A DNA stretch of 64,000 bases from JBBSBY01 sp038250835. Lineage in GTDB: Bacteria > Desulfobacterota > Desulfomonilia > Desulfomonilales > Desulfomonilaceae. Of the stretch, positions 44,923 through 52,977 are shown piece by piece (positions within the stretch are counted from its first letter, which is position 1; each line of letters begins with the position of its first letter). The notes beneath the pieces are model-generated. The model saw only the letters and a list, made by a program, of their open reading frames with translations. It did no database searches and was not told the DNA's origin. The position numbers and the translations under genes were made by a program. The DNA is taken from the NCBI GenBank assembly GCA_038250835.1, contig JBBSBY010000005.1, positions 18,764 through 82,763 of the forward strand. Direction: 5' to 3'.

Positions 44923-45322
44923 TAAAATACTCCCTTATGTCATGACAGTTTGTAAAATTCAGAATCTGAAAGGCGCGAGCATTAAGCCATACTGAAATGT
45001 AATACCCTTGCAGGGGAAAAAGCAATGTCTCCAACACAGATCTCGCTCTGTAAACCAAAAAATACTATTGCGCCTATTTAACAGGTTGTAATGGCGGAGT
45101 TCATCATCATGGACGGACAATCAAGCCCATACTATCATTCCCATAGATCCAGATTCCAACCTAAGATGATAGGACAATCGTTATAATTCTGCAATCAAAA
45201 TGGTCGAATTTTACCGTAATAGATCCCACTAAACAGGAGTTTATACTTTTAATGGCCGCAAGGTTGATATAGAATGGCAATCAAATCCGGTCAAGGGGGC
45301 CGTTGGTAGAGGAAAGGTAAAC
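44923..45322. other. Divergent intergenic region upstream of the activase fusion
   Basis: 400 bp between the minus-strand activase and the plus-strand phosphoribosyltransferase. A TATAAT at 45182-45187 could be a -10 for the plus-strand gene, but no -35 fits. CCTTGCAGGGG near 45007 is a short hairpin. Nothing else is recognised. Confidence 0.4.
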
Positions 45323-46072
45323 ATGTCCTGGCTACACGAAAAACAAGATTTGGCCCGAGATGTTATTGGGCTACTGTATGAAAAAGGAATGATTAGAACC
45401 TGGTATAGGGATAATCCTTCCGGTTGGCGATTGATCTCAGGCCTATATAGTCCGTTGTATATCCAGCTTAGACCGTTAATTTCTCATCCCGACGTGTTCC
45501 AAAAAGTTTGCTCGGCAATGGCGCGCCTCATTCAAGAGGAAGTCCCGGAAGTGAATAAGGTAGTCGGGATAGCCATGGCGGGCGTCCCCTTGGCCGCCGG
45601 CATATCTCTTCAAGGCATTCCCGCGGCGTTCACAAGGAAGATCGAAGGGGTCAAATCCATCGAAGCTCTGCACGCAGCGATCTCCGACTATGGCGAGCAT
45701 TCCATGCTGGAAGGTGAACTTAACGCCGGAGACAATATTGCTCTTGTTGATGATTTGGTAACAAAATTCGACAGTAAGCTTGTGGCTATGGAACAAGTGA
45801 AATTGGAATTGATCAAGAGACATTTAGAAAATGTGAGCCACAAAACCGTTTTGGTTGTCCTGGATCGAGAGCAAGGGGGCACCTCGACGGCCCAAAAAGC
45901 GGAATTAAAGTTGGTCAGTCTAATTCAATTTAAGACATCCGGTCTGCCGTTACTCAAAGAGGTTATGCGGGACGACGAATGGCGGGTAATTTCAGATTAT
46001 TTGAAAAATCCGGAAAAATACCAGGACGAAAAATTACAAGAAAAGTTGAAAGGTCTGGCGCCAAAACGATAA
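45323..46072 (+). CDS. Orotate phosphoribosyltransferase-like protein
   Basis: A 249-residue type I phosphoribosyltransferase. The PRPP-binding motif is IALVDDLVTKFDSKL; the N-terminal GWRLISGLYSPLYIQLRPLISHPDVF resembles OPRT segments that bind orotate, and VVGIAMAGVPLAAGISL matches the following OPRT strand. Compared with typical PyrE it has a different loop after DDLVT and a charged C-terminal extension of about 40 residues. AGGAAAGG precedes the ATG. It stands alone, convergent with a membrane protein gene. PyrE is the best guess; another purine or pyrimidine PRTase is possible. Confidence 0.7.
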   Translation: MSWLHEKQDLARDVIGLLYEKGMIRTWYRDNPSGWRLISGLYSPLYIQLRPLISHPDVFQKVCSAMARLIQEEVPEVNKVVGIAMAGVPLAAGISLQGIPAAFTRKIEGVKSIEALHAAISDYGEHSMLEGELNAGDNIALVDDLVTKFDSKLVAMEQVKLELIKRHLENVSHKTVLVVLDREQGGTSTAQKAELKLVSLIQFKTSGLPLLKEVMRDDEWRVISDYLKNPEKYQDEKLQEKLKGLAPKR

Positions 46073-46190
46073 CCGGTCCGCCGGTTAGAGTGGCTAACCG
46101 ATTAATGATGAAAACACGCCAATTCAAGTCAAAGCGAAACTATTTTGGACCTAGTTCACGCTTTGACTGTAATCTGAAGAACACCGTATA

Positions 46191-46235
46191 ACCATCAACC
46201 CCCTATATCCCCCTTTGTCAGGGGGACTTAAATTC
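46191..46235. repeat. Dispersed hairpin repeat, family A (copy 4)
   Basis: CCATCAACCCCCTATATC then the hairpin CCCCCT-TTGTC-AGGGGG and GACTTAAATTC. It is located between convergent genes like the other copies. The loop is one base longer than in copy 2. Confidence 0.75.
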
Positions 46236-46279
46236 TTGTCGCTGAGTTGATTTAGCATTCAGCCACAGTAACTTCCCAT

Positions 46280-46313
46280 ACTCTCCCTAACCCTCTTCAC
46301 GTCCGGAGAGGGA
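46280..46313. repeat. Dispersed hairpin repeat, family B (copy 2)
   Basis: CTCTCCCTAACCCTCTTC-ACGTCC-GGAGAGGGAA is the reverse complement of the element at 756-790 with a changed loop. Confidence 0.6.
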
Positions 46314-46386
46314 ACTAAGAGTGTTCAGAATGGCATATTTGTGTGACAGGCCATTCGCTACGCTTTTGCGTATCAGCTATCATTAA

Positions 46387-47091
46387 TTATTTCTTTTTGT
46401 CGGCGGTAAAGTCTTTCCATAATTTCAAACCGGGCTCAGGCGGAGATCCATTATCCGTCCACCATTGAATAAAATCTTTATAAGTATTCAAGAATTCATT
46501 CCAGGTTCCATTCGACGCGACATTCTTTTTCCAGTCAGGATAGAGATCATCCGTAGCTAATTGAAATTCTTCTTTCCCGTATTCCGGAAATTCCTGCTGA
46601 AACATTTTAAATCGTTCTTCTTGAGTAAGCTCCTTGGGCTTCGGCTTGACCGCCGGCATCGGCGTAACTTCCGGCATTTGGGCGTCCTTTTCCACATAAG
46701 CGGGGGCATTTGCCTTTGCGGGACTTGGAGCTTCTTGTTCGGCCGGCGCCGACGGAGCGTTCATTGCCGGAGGCGGTTGAACCGGGGGTCGAGCGGGAAC
46801 CGCCGAAGTCTCATTCATGGCCATGTGAGGAGGCGGTCCAGTCACTAATTGAGCGGATACCCACCCTTTGTTGGGCTCGAACTCCTGTATTCCGCCAAAT
46901 AGTTTATCGATTCTATAGGCTTTGCCCAAGCCGAATGGGCTGAGATAATGATATCGATTTTGTGCTCCGATGAGCAGTAAACCGACAGCGACGATGCCGA
47001 GGAAGATCCAGGAATGTAATGTAGTCCAACCATAACCCGATCTTGTTTGTCCAGGTTCTGAACGACGCGCGTTTTCATCTGGAACGATCAT
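46387..47091 (-). CDS. Membrane-anchored proline/alanine-rich protein of unknown function
   Basis: A 234-residue protein not recognised. One membrane helix (about 28-44, SWIFLGIVAVGLLLIGA) follows a short cytoplasmic N-terminus. The middle (about 85-150) is low-complexity proline/alanine-rich (PVQPPPAMNAPSAPAEQEAP). The C-terminal 80 residues form a compact charged and aromatic-rich domain (KMFQQEFPEYGKEEFQLATDD...WKKNVASNGTWNEFLNTYKDF). It probably spans the periplasm like a TonB- or spacer-type protein; the outer-membrane barrel gene lies upstream on the same strand. Confidence 0.6.
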   Translation of the reverse strand: MIVPDENARRSEPGQTRSGYGWTTLHSWIFLGIVAVGLLLIGAQNRYHYLSPFGLGKAYRIDKLFGGIQEFEPNKGWVSAQLVTGPPPHMAMNETSAVPARPPVQPPPAMNAPSAPAEQEAPSPAKANAPAYVEKDAQMPEVTPMPAVKPKPKELTQEERFKMFQQEFPEYGKEEFQLATDDLYPDWKKNVASNGTWNEFLNTYKDFIQWWTDNGSPPEPGLKLWKDFTADKKK

Positions 47092-47300
47092 CCGTTCCCT
47101 CCTATTATTTCTCAGGGGGCGGAAATTAATAGTCCGCTTAAATCTTATATTAACACATTTGCAAAGGATTGTAAACGCTTCCAGTTACAGGAATTCAGGA
47201 TGCCCCTTCTATTGGACACATCCTGAATTCTCGCCCTTTACAGGCGTTTCTTTTCTTTAAAAAGTTCTTGCGCTTAATAATAACTATGTTAGTAAAGGAC

Positions 47301-47319
47301 TACTTCTCAACATACCCTT
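47301..47319. repeat. Dispersed repeat, family E (copy 1)
   Basis: The 19-mer TACTTCTCAACATACCCTT is identical at 49537-49555. In both places flanking bases (AAGG upstream, CCTT at the end) allow a short hairpin. Both copies are intergenic. Confidence 0.5.
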
Positions 47320-47330
47320 TCAATTTTGAA

Positions 47331-47386
47331 GAAAAGCCCAGAAAGGGGCGGCTGTAATCCAGTCGTTTTCGGGCTTTTCGTTTTTG
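47331..47386. terminator. Intrinsic terminator with a long loop
   Basis: GAAAAGCCC (47331-47339) pairs with GGGCTTTTC (47371-47379), followed by GTTTTT on the plus strand and by TTTTCTTC on the minus strand. It would end minus-strand transcripts from the barrel gene after the structured RNA. The 31-nt loop is long for a simple terminator. Confidence 0.6.
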
Positions 47387-47407
47387 TGGAGTTAGTGTAA
47401 ACAAAGA

Positions 47408-47509
47408 GGGGCGCCGGAGGAAGGTGACTTACCCTTGATTTCAGGACATTCAATCAAGTTAGGGATGGTAAGCACTTGTGACTGATGGACATTCAGTTTC
47501 CGGCGCCCA
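47408..47509 (-). ncRNA. Candidate three-way-junction RNA downstream of the outer-membrane barrel gene
   Basis: The outer stem pairs GGGCGCCGGA (47409-47418) with TCCGGCGCCC (47499-47508), 10 bp perfect. Inside are CTTACC/GGTAAG (47428-47433 with 47467-47472), then CTTGATT/AATCAAG (47434-47440 with 47452-47458), and a second arm ACTGA/TCAGT (47481-47485 with 47493-47497). Both arms display the same octamer, GGACATTC on the plus strand, at 47444-47451 and 47487-47494. The structure sits 16 nt after the stop of the barrel gene and before a terminator, so I assign it to the minus strand as a 3' UTR or independent small RNA. The strand is not certain. Confidence 0.45.
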
Positions 47510-47524
47510 TACAAAACCGTTTAA

Positions 47525-48574
47525 TCAGAAGATTATGCCTAATTCGGCAAATCCACCCTCAAGTGAGGCGTCCAGTCTCAAATCGTTACGATCTTCACTC
47601 AAGTTGAGCACTCTGTAACCACCTCTGGCGTACCCAAATCTTCCTGGGCCCATCGGCACGCTGAATCTGAGACTCAACTGAGCGTCCAGACCGAACGTGT
47701 TGTCAAGAAATCCCAATCCGACCCTATGATCAGCGGATAAGGTGGCGCCGTTTGGTAGCGTGCGTATACACTTCTGAAGTTCAATTCCGCTCATGACCAT
47801 GTTTCGCGTTCTGTTCACCGTCGCTCCGGTTCCACCGCATACGTAGCTCTTCACCTGGAACCGCTGGTCGTTGTACATCCAGCTCCCGAAAATACCCACC
47901 TGTAGACTCGTGGTAACGATCGGCTGATACATAAGACCCACACGTTGATAGAGATAATCCCATTTGGTGTTGACTCGAGTTCCGGCAGGGAACACCCAAT
48001 TACCATAGTAGACGGTCTTCGGCAGATTGGCGGTCCCCTCCATGTAGATGGGCATAATTGAGTAATATAGGGCCCATGTAGGCCTGAATTGGTACTTGCC
48101 GGAGTACTCGAGGAACGTGTTGTTACGTGGTAATCCAAGATCGCCTGCAGGGTCCAATTCCGTCGTAGGAAGGCCTCCGGCCATGGCGGGCCAGCGGACG
48201 GTTCCTGATAAACGAGCCCAGAAAACCTGTGTAGCCAATTCGAATTGTCCTGGTCGCCGTATCGGCAATATGCAACACGGCCTTTGCGGCATACATACCG
48301 CAGGTTGACAAACCGGCGCAGCAGGAGCGCACTTGACAATTGGTTTACCGCCAATCCTCGGCGGCGTCGGAATCGGCATTCTTGGGAAAGTCGCGCTTGC
48401 AGGTTTATACTGCGGCGCTTCCAGTTTAAATGAAGGAGTTGAAATTCCTGTGGATGACTGAAATTGTGGATCGATAACTACGTTTACAAAGTCGGCTTCT
48501 TTGGCCGCCGCTCCGTAAGTAGTTGTGATGAATAAGACAAAGCATACCAGTAGCATACGAGGGTATCTTCTCAT
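47525..48574 (-). CDS. Outer-membrane beta-barrel protein of unknown function
   Basis: A 349-residue protein with a signal peptide (RRYPRMLLVCFVLFITTTYGAAA). Residues about 45-110 are proline- and cysteine-rich (CAPAAPVCQPAVCMPQRPCC), then alternating amphipathic strands typical of a barrel (FEYSGKYQF-like, ALYYSIMPIYMEG, VGIFGSWMYNDQRFQVKSYV) run to a terminal phenylalanine (FAELGIIF), the signal for BAM-dependent insertion. The Cys-rich periplasmic segment is unusual for a barrel. It is followed by a candidate structured RNA and a terminator. Confidence 0.7.
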   Translation of the reverse strand: MRRYPRMLLVCFVLFITTTYGAAAKEADFVNVVIDPQFQSSTGISTPSFKLEAPQYKPASATFPRMPIPTPPRIGGKPIVKCAPAAPVCQPAVCMPQRPCCILPIRRPGQFELATQVFWARLSGTVRWPAMAGGLPTTELDPAGDLGLPRNNTFLEYSGKYQFRPTWALYYSIMPIYMEGTANLPKTVYYGNWVFPAGTRVNTKWDYLYQRVGLMYQPIVTTSLQVGIFGSWMYNDQRFQVKSYVCGGTGATVNRTRNMVMSGIELQKCIRTLPNGATLSADHRVGLGFLDNTFGLDAQLSLRFSVPMGPGRFGYARGGYRVLNLSEDRNDLRLDASLEGGFAELGIIF

Positions 48575-49098
48575 AGCGCCCTTCCTCCCAGCTCGAACTA
48601 ACTGGAATGCTTTAAATACCGACTCGGTCTTTAAGTCAAGACAAATTGTGTTGTATTTCGGTGATTTTTGGATTTAATGTACTAAGTAACTTGCAGTATA
48701 TTAATTAGTTACTATAATACAGAAAGTTGACGGCAGTAACAAATCTTTATTCTCTAATTCTGATTTAACTCTATATTATAACATCAGTTTCATAAAAGCA
48801 ACATTATTAAAGTAGTCAAGACCCGCAGTTTTTGCTTTAACTCCCAGCGGGATAGCCCGGCTATATAATTGCTTTCACGAATGATTTACCTCAAGCGCGC
48901 TCAGTACGCGCAAAAACATCACAAACCATGAGACTTGCGCATTTTTTCTAATCTGTTTGCTAATGTGATCTAAAAATATGCGGAGCTATACTTCGCTGTT
49001 CATCCTGAAAGCGTGGCATTTATTAACGTAAGACTTGAATACGTTATCCGGGCCTCTTCATTAGCATGAAAATTCACTATTATTTTGGGACCATTAAA

Positions 49099-49127
49099 CG
49101 TCATTCCCGTGTACGCTGGAATCCAGT
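49099..49127. repeat. Dispersed palindromic repeat, family C (copy 2)
   Basis: GTCATTCCCGTGTACGCTGGAATCCAGT is the degenerate form of the palindrome seen complete at 63695-63714. Confidence 0.6.
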
Positions 49128-49228
49128 AACATCCATACGCCTCTCTCGAAATCTTTTCGCTCAACGGACGGATTTTGCCTCCCGTTTCTTACTGTGGGCC
49201 TGAAACGCGCGAACTTGTCACCGGAAAG

Positions 49229-49320
49229 CTGTGAAGCTTGGTCATATATCAAGGCTAATCAACGGCATTGCGCCACAACATAGCTAGGACTACTGTCAGA
49301 GGCCCATTTCGACAGAATCG
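49229..49320. repeat. Dispersed repeat, family D (copy 2, extended)
   Basis: AAGCTGTGAAGCTTGGTCATATATCA...CTAATCAACG followed by CTGTCAGAGGCCCATTTCGACAGAAT aligns with 57670-57731, which lacks about 28 bp in the middle. The core recurs at 33230. Confidence 0.5.
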
Positions 49321-49536
49321 ACATCCTGAGCATCTTCTGAATCTACTCGTAGAGACCAAATATAGTTGCGGCAAACCTTTTGATTTCAGATTGAGGTCAG
49401 GTCGTGCGACTGGAACTTCGGCGCTTAGAGTTAGTTAGTTCTCGCAAGCCGGGATGAAACAAAAGCCCAGTCGCAGACCGTTCCAACAAATAGTAATGTG
49501 ATGAAAATGGTAGATAAAACAGGTGTGTATAAGGGA

Positions 49537-49555
49537 TACTTCTCAACATACCCTT
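49537..49555. repeat. Dispersed repeat, family E (copy 2)
   Basis: TACTTCTCAACATACCCTT, identical to 47301-47319, here within AAGGGATA...TACCCTT, which can pair. Confidence 0.5.
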
Positions 49556-49858
49556 GCTCCCGTTCAATCTTTACGAGTCACTTCATTACTCATCCTAAAA
49601 GTCATGTCAACAATAAAATTCAGTAAAATTGAACAATTTATGAGGATTATATGATAAAGTTTTTAATGTAAAACCAAGTTAAAACATCATTATTATCGTT
49701 AGATTGTTGTTATTGCGGATCTTTCAATTAGTTGTTGATTTCTAAGTATTTGAGTATCCGGATCGCGGCCGCATCTAGTATGCGCCGGCCTGCGCGCAAC
49801 ATACGCGTACTCACCCCCCTTCTTACACATTGAAATAGAACCCCCGGAATGCTATTCA

Positions 49859-50932
49859 GTGTATATGGCAAAGAGATATCTCAATTACAGAGCCTCTCCT
49901 GAAATTATTGACCTTTTAAGACAAGAAGGATTGCAACCGAACCGTATCAAAGTTTTCGCCGGACCGGCCGGGGGGCCCAAATGGTTTGTTTCCGCAGGTT
50001 TCGATCGCGCGCTGATTAGTTCCAAGCTGCTTCAACGAGAATCCCGCCGGACTCTCCTTGCAGGCGCCTCCGCAGGCGCCTGGCGCTGCTTTGCAATGGC
50101 CTGCAAGGAGCCTCTCGAAGCGTATGAGAAGCTGCGGATCGCGTATTCACGTAATGTCTTCGACGAAAAAGATACTCCCGCGTCCTTTGCTGAGGCCCTG
50201 CAAAGTAACGTCGAGGCTTTCATCACCGATGAAGACGTTGAACACATCCTGCACCATCCGTATTACGACTTGGCCGCTTTTACCGTGCGGAGCAAGAGTT
50301 TGGCCGCTTCATCGAATAAGCATGCGGAAGGTATAGCAATACTCATTGCAGCGCTTTTAAATATCCTGACACCCGCCACTATGCGTCTATTTTATGAACG
50401 CACGTTGTTCTATACAGGGGATCGGGCACCGGACTTCACGAAGAACTTCAACGGGACGACCGTTCCCATAACGCCGTCAAATCTGAAAAGCGTGGCCCTT
50501 GCCACAGGATCGCTCCCGTACATTATCGCCGGAGTCACTGAGCTTCCGGAAGCGCCGCAGGGAGTTTACAGGGACGGCGGGTTAACTGATTACCAGTTGA
50601 ATCAGGATTTTGCGCCCGGCGACGGCTTGACGTTGTTTTTCCACTATCAGGAAAGGATCGCGCCTGGATGGTTTGATAAGAAGCTTAAGTGGAGAGCCCC
50701 AACGCGACGGGAGCTTTCTCGAGTGCTCCAGGTATATCCTTCAGATGATTTCATAAACTTGCTGCCCGGGAAACGAATACCGGATCGCACTGATTTTACC
50801 ACCTATGTGGATAGGCCTCAGGAAAGAATACGTATCTGGGATAAGGTTTCAGAGCTCAGTGATATTCTAGGCGCCGAGTTTTTGGAAGATGTTGCAACAA
50901 ATCGGATCGGCATGAAAGCTCGCCCGTTTTGA
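49859..50932 (+). CDS. Patatin-like phospholipase family protein
   Basis: A 357-residue protein with the patatin catalytic dyad motifs: the nucleophile elbow LAGASAGAW (GxSxG) near residue 70, and RDGGLTDYQ (D-G) near residue 240; FAGPAGGPKW near residue 37 fits the glycine-rich oxyanion loop. No signal peptide or helix is seen, so it may act inside the cell on membrane lipids. There is no clear ribosome site; ATG at 49859 or 49865 are both possible. It follows a long gene-free region. Confidence 0.82.
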   Translation: MYMAKRYLNYRASPEIIDLLRQEGLQPNRIKVFAGPAGGPKWFVSAGFDRALISSKLLQRESRRTLLAGASAGAWRCFAMACKEPLEAYEKLRIAYSRNVFDEKDTPASFAEALQSNVEAFITDEDVEHILHHPYYDLAAFTVRSKSLAASSNKHAEGIAILIAALLNILTPATMRLFYERTLFYTGDRAPDFTKNFNGTTVPITPSNLKSVALATGSLPYIIAGVTELPEAPQGVYRDGGLTDYQLNQDFAPGDGLTLFFHYQERIAPGWFDKKLKWRAPTRRELSRVLQVYPSDDFINLLPGKRIPDRTDFTTYVDRPQERIRIWDKVSELSDILGAEFLEDVATNRIGMKARPF

Positions 50933-51084
50933 ATTGGACGGCTAATGGAAGATAGATTAGCGGCAGAATAGCCGGGATAGTGGGAATCTTTTTCTTTTCC
51001 CCCTCAATCTTCGGAGGGCTACGGAAAGAATGTTTAAAATGGTGTTACGGAATTGCGCCGAAGCATATAAAGGAACATTAATTA

Positions 51085-51696
51085 ATGAATCGACCTAACT
51101 GGCACGCATATTTCATGCTTTTAGCAAAACTTGTAAGTGTTCGGTCCACTTGTAATTCACGCAAAATAGGGGCGGTCATCGTCCGTAACAACCGAATATT
51201 GGCCACCGGCTACAACGGCGCGGTCCATGGAGCGCCCCATTGTATCGATCACGGGCCCGATTTCTGCCTCAGAAGGACGATAGGGGCTCACGACGCTGAA
51301 AAATACAATTATTGTATATCGAGTCACGCCGAAGTGAACGCCATCGATCAGGCCGCAAGATTCGGCATACCGTTGGAGAACGCGGAACTTTACTGCACAT
51401 TGGAACCGTGCAACTGGTGTTTTAAACAACTCATACAGGCGGGGATTAAAAAGATTTATTTTGAGGAGTATTACGACTCGAAAAATAAAGAATTCGATTT
51501 GTATTGGCGCAAGATTATGGAATCACACGAAGGAATAACCGTTTTCGAGCAAATCACCGTATCGGAACCCGCCAAGACAATGGTTATGCAAGTGCTCTCC
51601 GGGGATTCTTCGAGGATGTTGCCTGCCACTGAACCCTCTGAAGTGAAGGATTTAAACGCTGCAGCTTTAACGGGGTTTATCGGCAAGCCGGATTAG
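51085..51696 (+). CDS. Deoxycytidylate (dCMP) deaminase
   Basis: A 203-residue zinc deaminase of the dCMP/ComEB type. Zinc ligands and catalytic glutamate are in SSHAEVNAIDQAARFG (HAE) and CTLEPCNWCFKQLIQAG (PCxxC). The N-terminal CNSRKIGAVIVRNNRILATGYNGAVHGAPHC is diagnostic. It converts dCMP to dUMP, the substrate of thymidylate synthase; a ThyA-like gene is at 60398. The last 45 residues extend beyond the usual domain. Confidence 0.9.
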   Translation: MNRPNWHAYFMLLAKLVSVRSTCNSRKIGAVIVRNNRILATGYNGAVHGAPHCIDHGPDFCLRRTIGAHDAEKYNYCISSHAEVNAIDQAARFGIPLENAELYCTLEPCNWCFKQLIQAGIKKIYFEEYYDSKNKEFDLYWRKIMESHEGITVFEQITVSEPAKTMVMQVLSGDSSRMLPATEPSEVKDLNAAALTGFIGKPD

Positions 51697-51760
51697 TCAG
51701 TGATAGTATAATCCGAATTGGCTCTCAAAAGTAAAAACAACTCAGCCGGCCGGGGATTTG

Positions 51761-51791
51761 AAGTCCCTCTGTTAAGGGGGATTTAGGGGGC
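51761..51791. repeat. Dispersed hairpin repeat, family A (copy 5, reverse orientation)
   Basis: AAGTCCCTCTGTTAAGGGGGATTTAGGGGGC is the reverse complement of the family consensus, with CCCTCT-GTTA-AGGGGG still able to pair by a G-T wobble. It lies between convergent genes ending at 51696 and 51801. Confidence 0.7.
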
Positions 51792-51800
51792 GACACTCGA

Positions 51801-52934
51801 TTAAGCTATTCTCGTTTCTCCTCGGATATCTATAACATCAACATCCTGATTAACCGCATCGTCTCTCTCCTTTAGCCATTCCACAATTTTAGGAGCAAAC
51901 TGCATCTGAGTTTTCGAGCTGACGTAAATCCCGATGTGGCCCGTCTCAAGGCAAATATCTTGAACATCCTCACTGGATACGGCGTCGGCGAGTTTGTTGC
52001 ACGCGTCCGGCGGAACGAGATGATCGAAATGGCCGTAGAAATTAAGAATCGGCATTGTGATGTTCTTGAGATCTACTCTCTGGTCCCCGATCACCAGCTT
52101 ATTCTGGATCAGCAGGTTGTCCTGGTAAAAATCCTTCACGAACTGCCGAAAGGTTTCTCCCGGAATATCCGGGCTGTCGAAAATCCATTTCTCCATTCTG
52201 ACAAAATTTTCAACAAAGGATTTGTCATCCATATTTTCCCAGAAACCCACGTATTTGTCAATAATTAGCCGCGCCGGATTCAGAAGCAGAAATCCCAGAT
52301 TCATAAAATCTCCGGGAATGTTGCCGAACGATTCGACCATGGAATCAGCGTTCAGACCTTTCATCCAAATATGCAGTAAACCTTGGTCGGTATCGAAGTT
52401 TGTAGGACTCACCGTGGTGATGAGATTCTTGATTTTTTCAGGATGCAGCGCAGAATAAATCACACTGAAAGTGCCGCCCATGCAGATTCCCATGATGTTG
52501 ATCTGAGGAGATCCGCTGTGTTCGCAAATGAAATCGACAACATTGTCCATGTAGCCGTTGACGTGATCATCGATGGTGAGGTACCGATCTTTCCTTGTCG
52601 GATAACCCCAATCAATCATGTACAAGTCTACGCCGGAGTTGAGTAAGGTTTGTACAACACTCCGACCGGGTTGCAAATCCAGCATTGTTTCACGATTTAT
52701 CAAAGCGTAAACGATCAACATCGGAGTTTTCACTTGTTGGGTCGCAACCGATTTATAGTGTTTAAGTTTTACTCGATCTTCTTGGTAAACTACCTCATAG
52801 GGCGTTGATCCTATTTCCGTATCGAGTGGAGACGTAAGAACTTCTTTGGCCTTACTGACGCGTTCTTGTGTTTGTTCCACATCATCGGCTAAAGCCGAAA
52901 ACAAAACATCTAAGGAAACTTTGGGTTTTTCCAT
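51801..52934 (-). CDS. phaC: Class III poly(3-hydroxyalkanoate) synthase catalytic subunit PhaC
   Basis: A 377-residue alpha/beta-hydrolase. The modified lipase box GICMGG holds the catalytic cysteine; GHFDHLVPP carries the aspartate and ETGHIG the histidine. The length matches class III synthases, which need PhaE, encoded directly upstream. Together they polymerise 3-hydroxyacyl-CoA into storage granules. The ATG at 52934 has GGAGGAGGG before it; the in-frame ATG at 52958 is too early. Confidence 0.93.
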   Translation of the reverse strand: MEKPKVSLDVLFSALADDVEQTQERVSKAKEVLTSPLDTEIGSTPYEVVYQEDRVKLKHYKSVATQQVKTPMLIVYALINRETMLDLQPGRSVVQTLLNSGVDLYMIDWGYPTRKDRYLTIDDHVNGYMDNVVDFICEHSGSPQINIMGICMGGTFSVIYSALHPEKIKNLITTVSPTNFDTDQGLLHIWMKGLNADSMVESFGNIPGDFMNLGFLLLNPARLIIDKYVGFWENMDDKSFVENFVRMEKWIFDSPDIPGETFRQFVKDFYQDNLLIQNKLVIGDQRVDLKNITMPILNFYGHFDHLVPPDACNKLADAVSSEDVQDICLETGHIGIYVSSKTQMQFAPKIVEWLKERDDAVNQDVDVIDIRGETRIA

Positions 52935-52977
52935 TGAACCCTCCTCCATCCCGTCCATTTATCGGGTCGATAACTGA

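Larger units (their letters stand above)
46073..46386. other. Convergent intergenic gap made of repeats
   Basis: 314 bp between the phosphoribosyltransferase (plus) and a membrane protein (minus). It holds a family A repeat (46191-46235) and a family B repeat (46280-46313). No gene is seen. Confidence 0.6.
47092..47524. other. Intergenic region with terminator and candidate structured RNA
   Basis: 433 bp between two minus-strand genes. It carries a family E repeat (47301-47319), a hairpin with T-tracts (47331-47386) and a three-way-junction structure (47408-47509). No open reading frame is supported. Confidence 0.6.
48575..49858. other. 1.28-kb gene-free region rich in dispersed repeats
   Basis: Divergent gap between the barrel gene (minus) and the patatin gene (plus). 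It contains a family C repeat (49099-49127), a family D repeat with extended flank (49229-49320) and a family E repeat (49537-49555). The ends are AT-rich. No open frame with a ribosome site is seen; it could hold decayed sequence. Confidence 0.55.

Noticed and set aside
48575..49858. Possible insertion sequence or hidden genes in the longest gap
   Set aside because: No transposase-like frame, terminal inverted repeats or coding signals were found, only short dispersed repeats.
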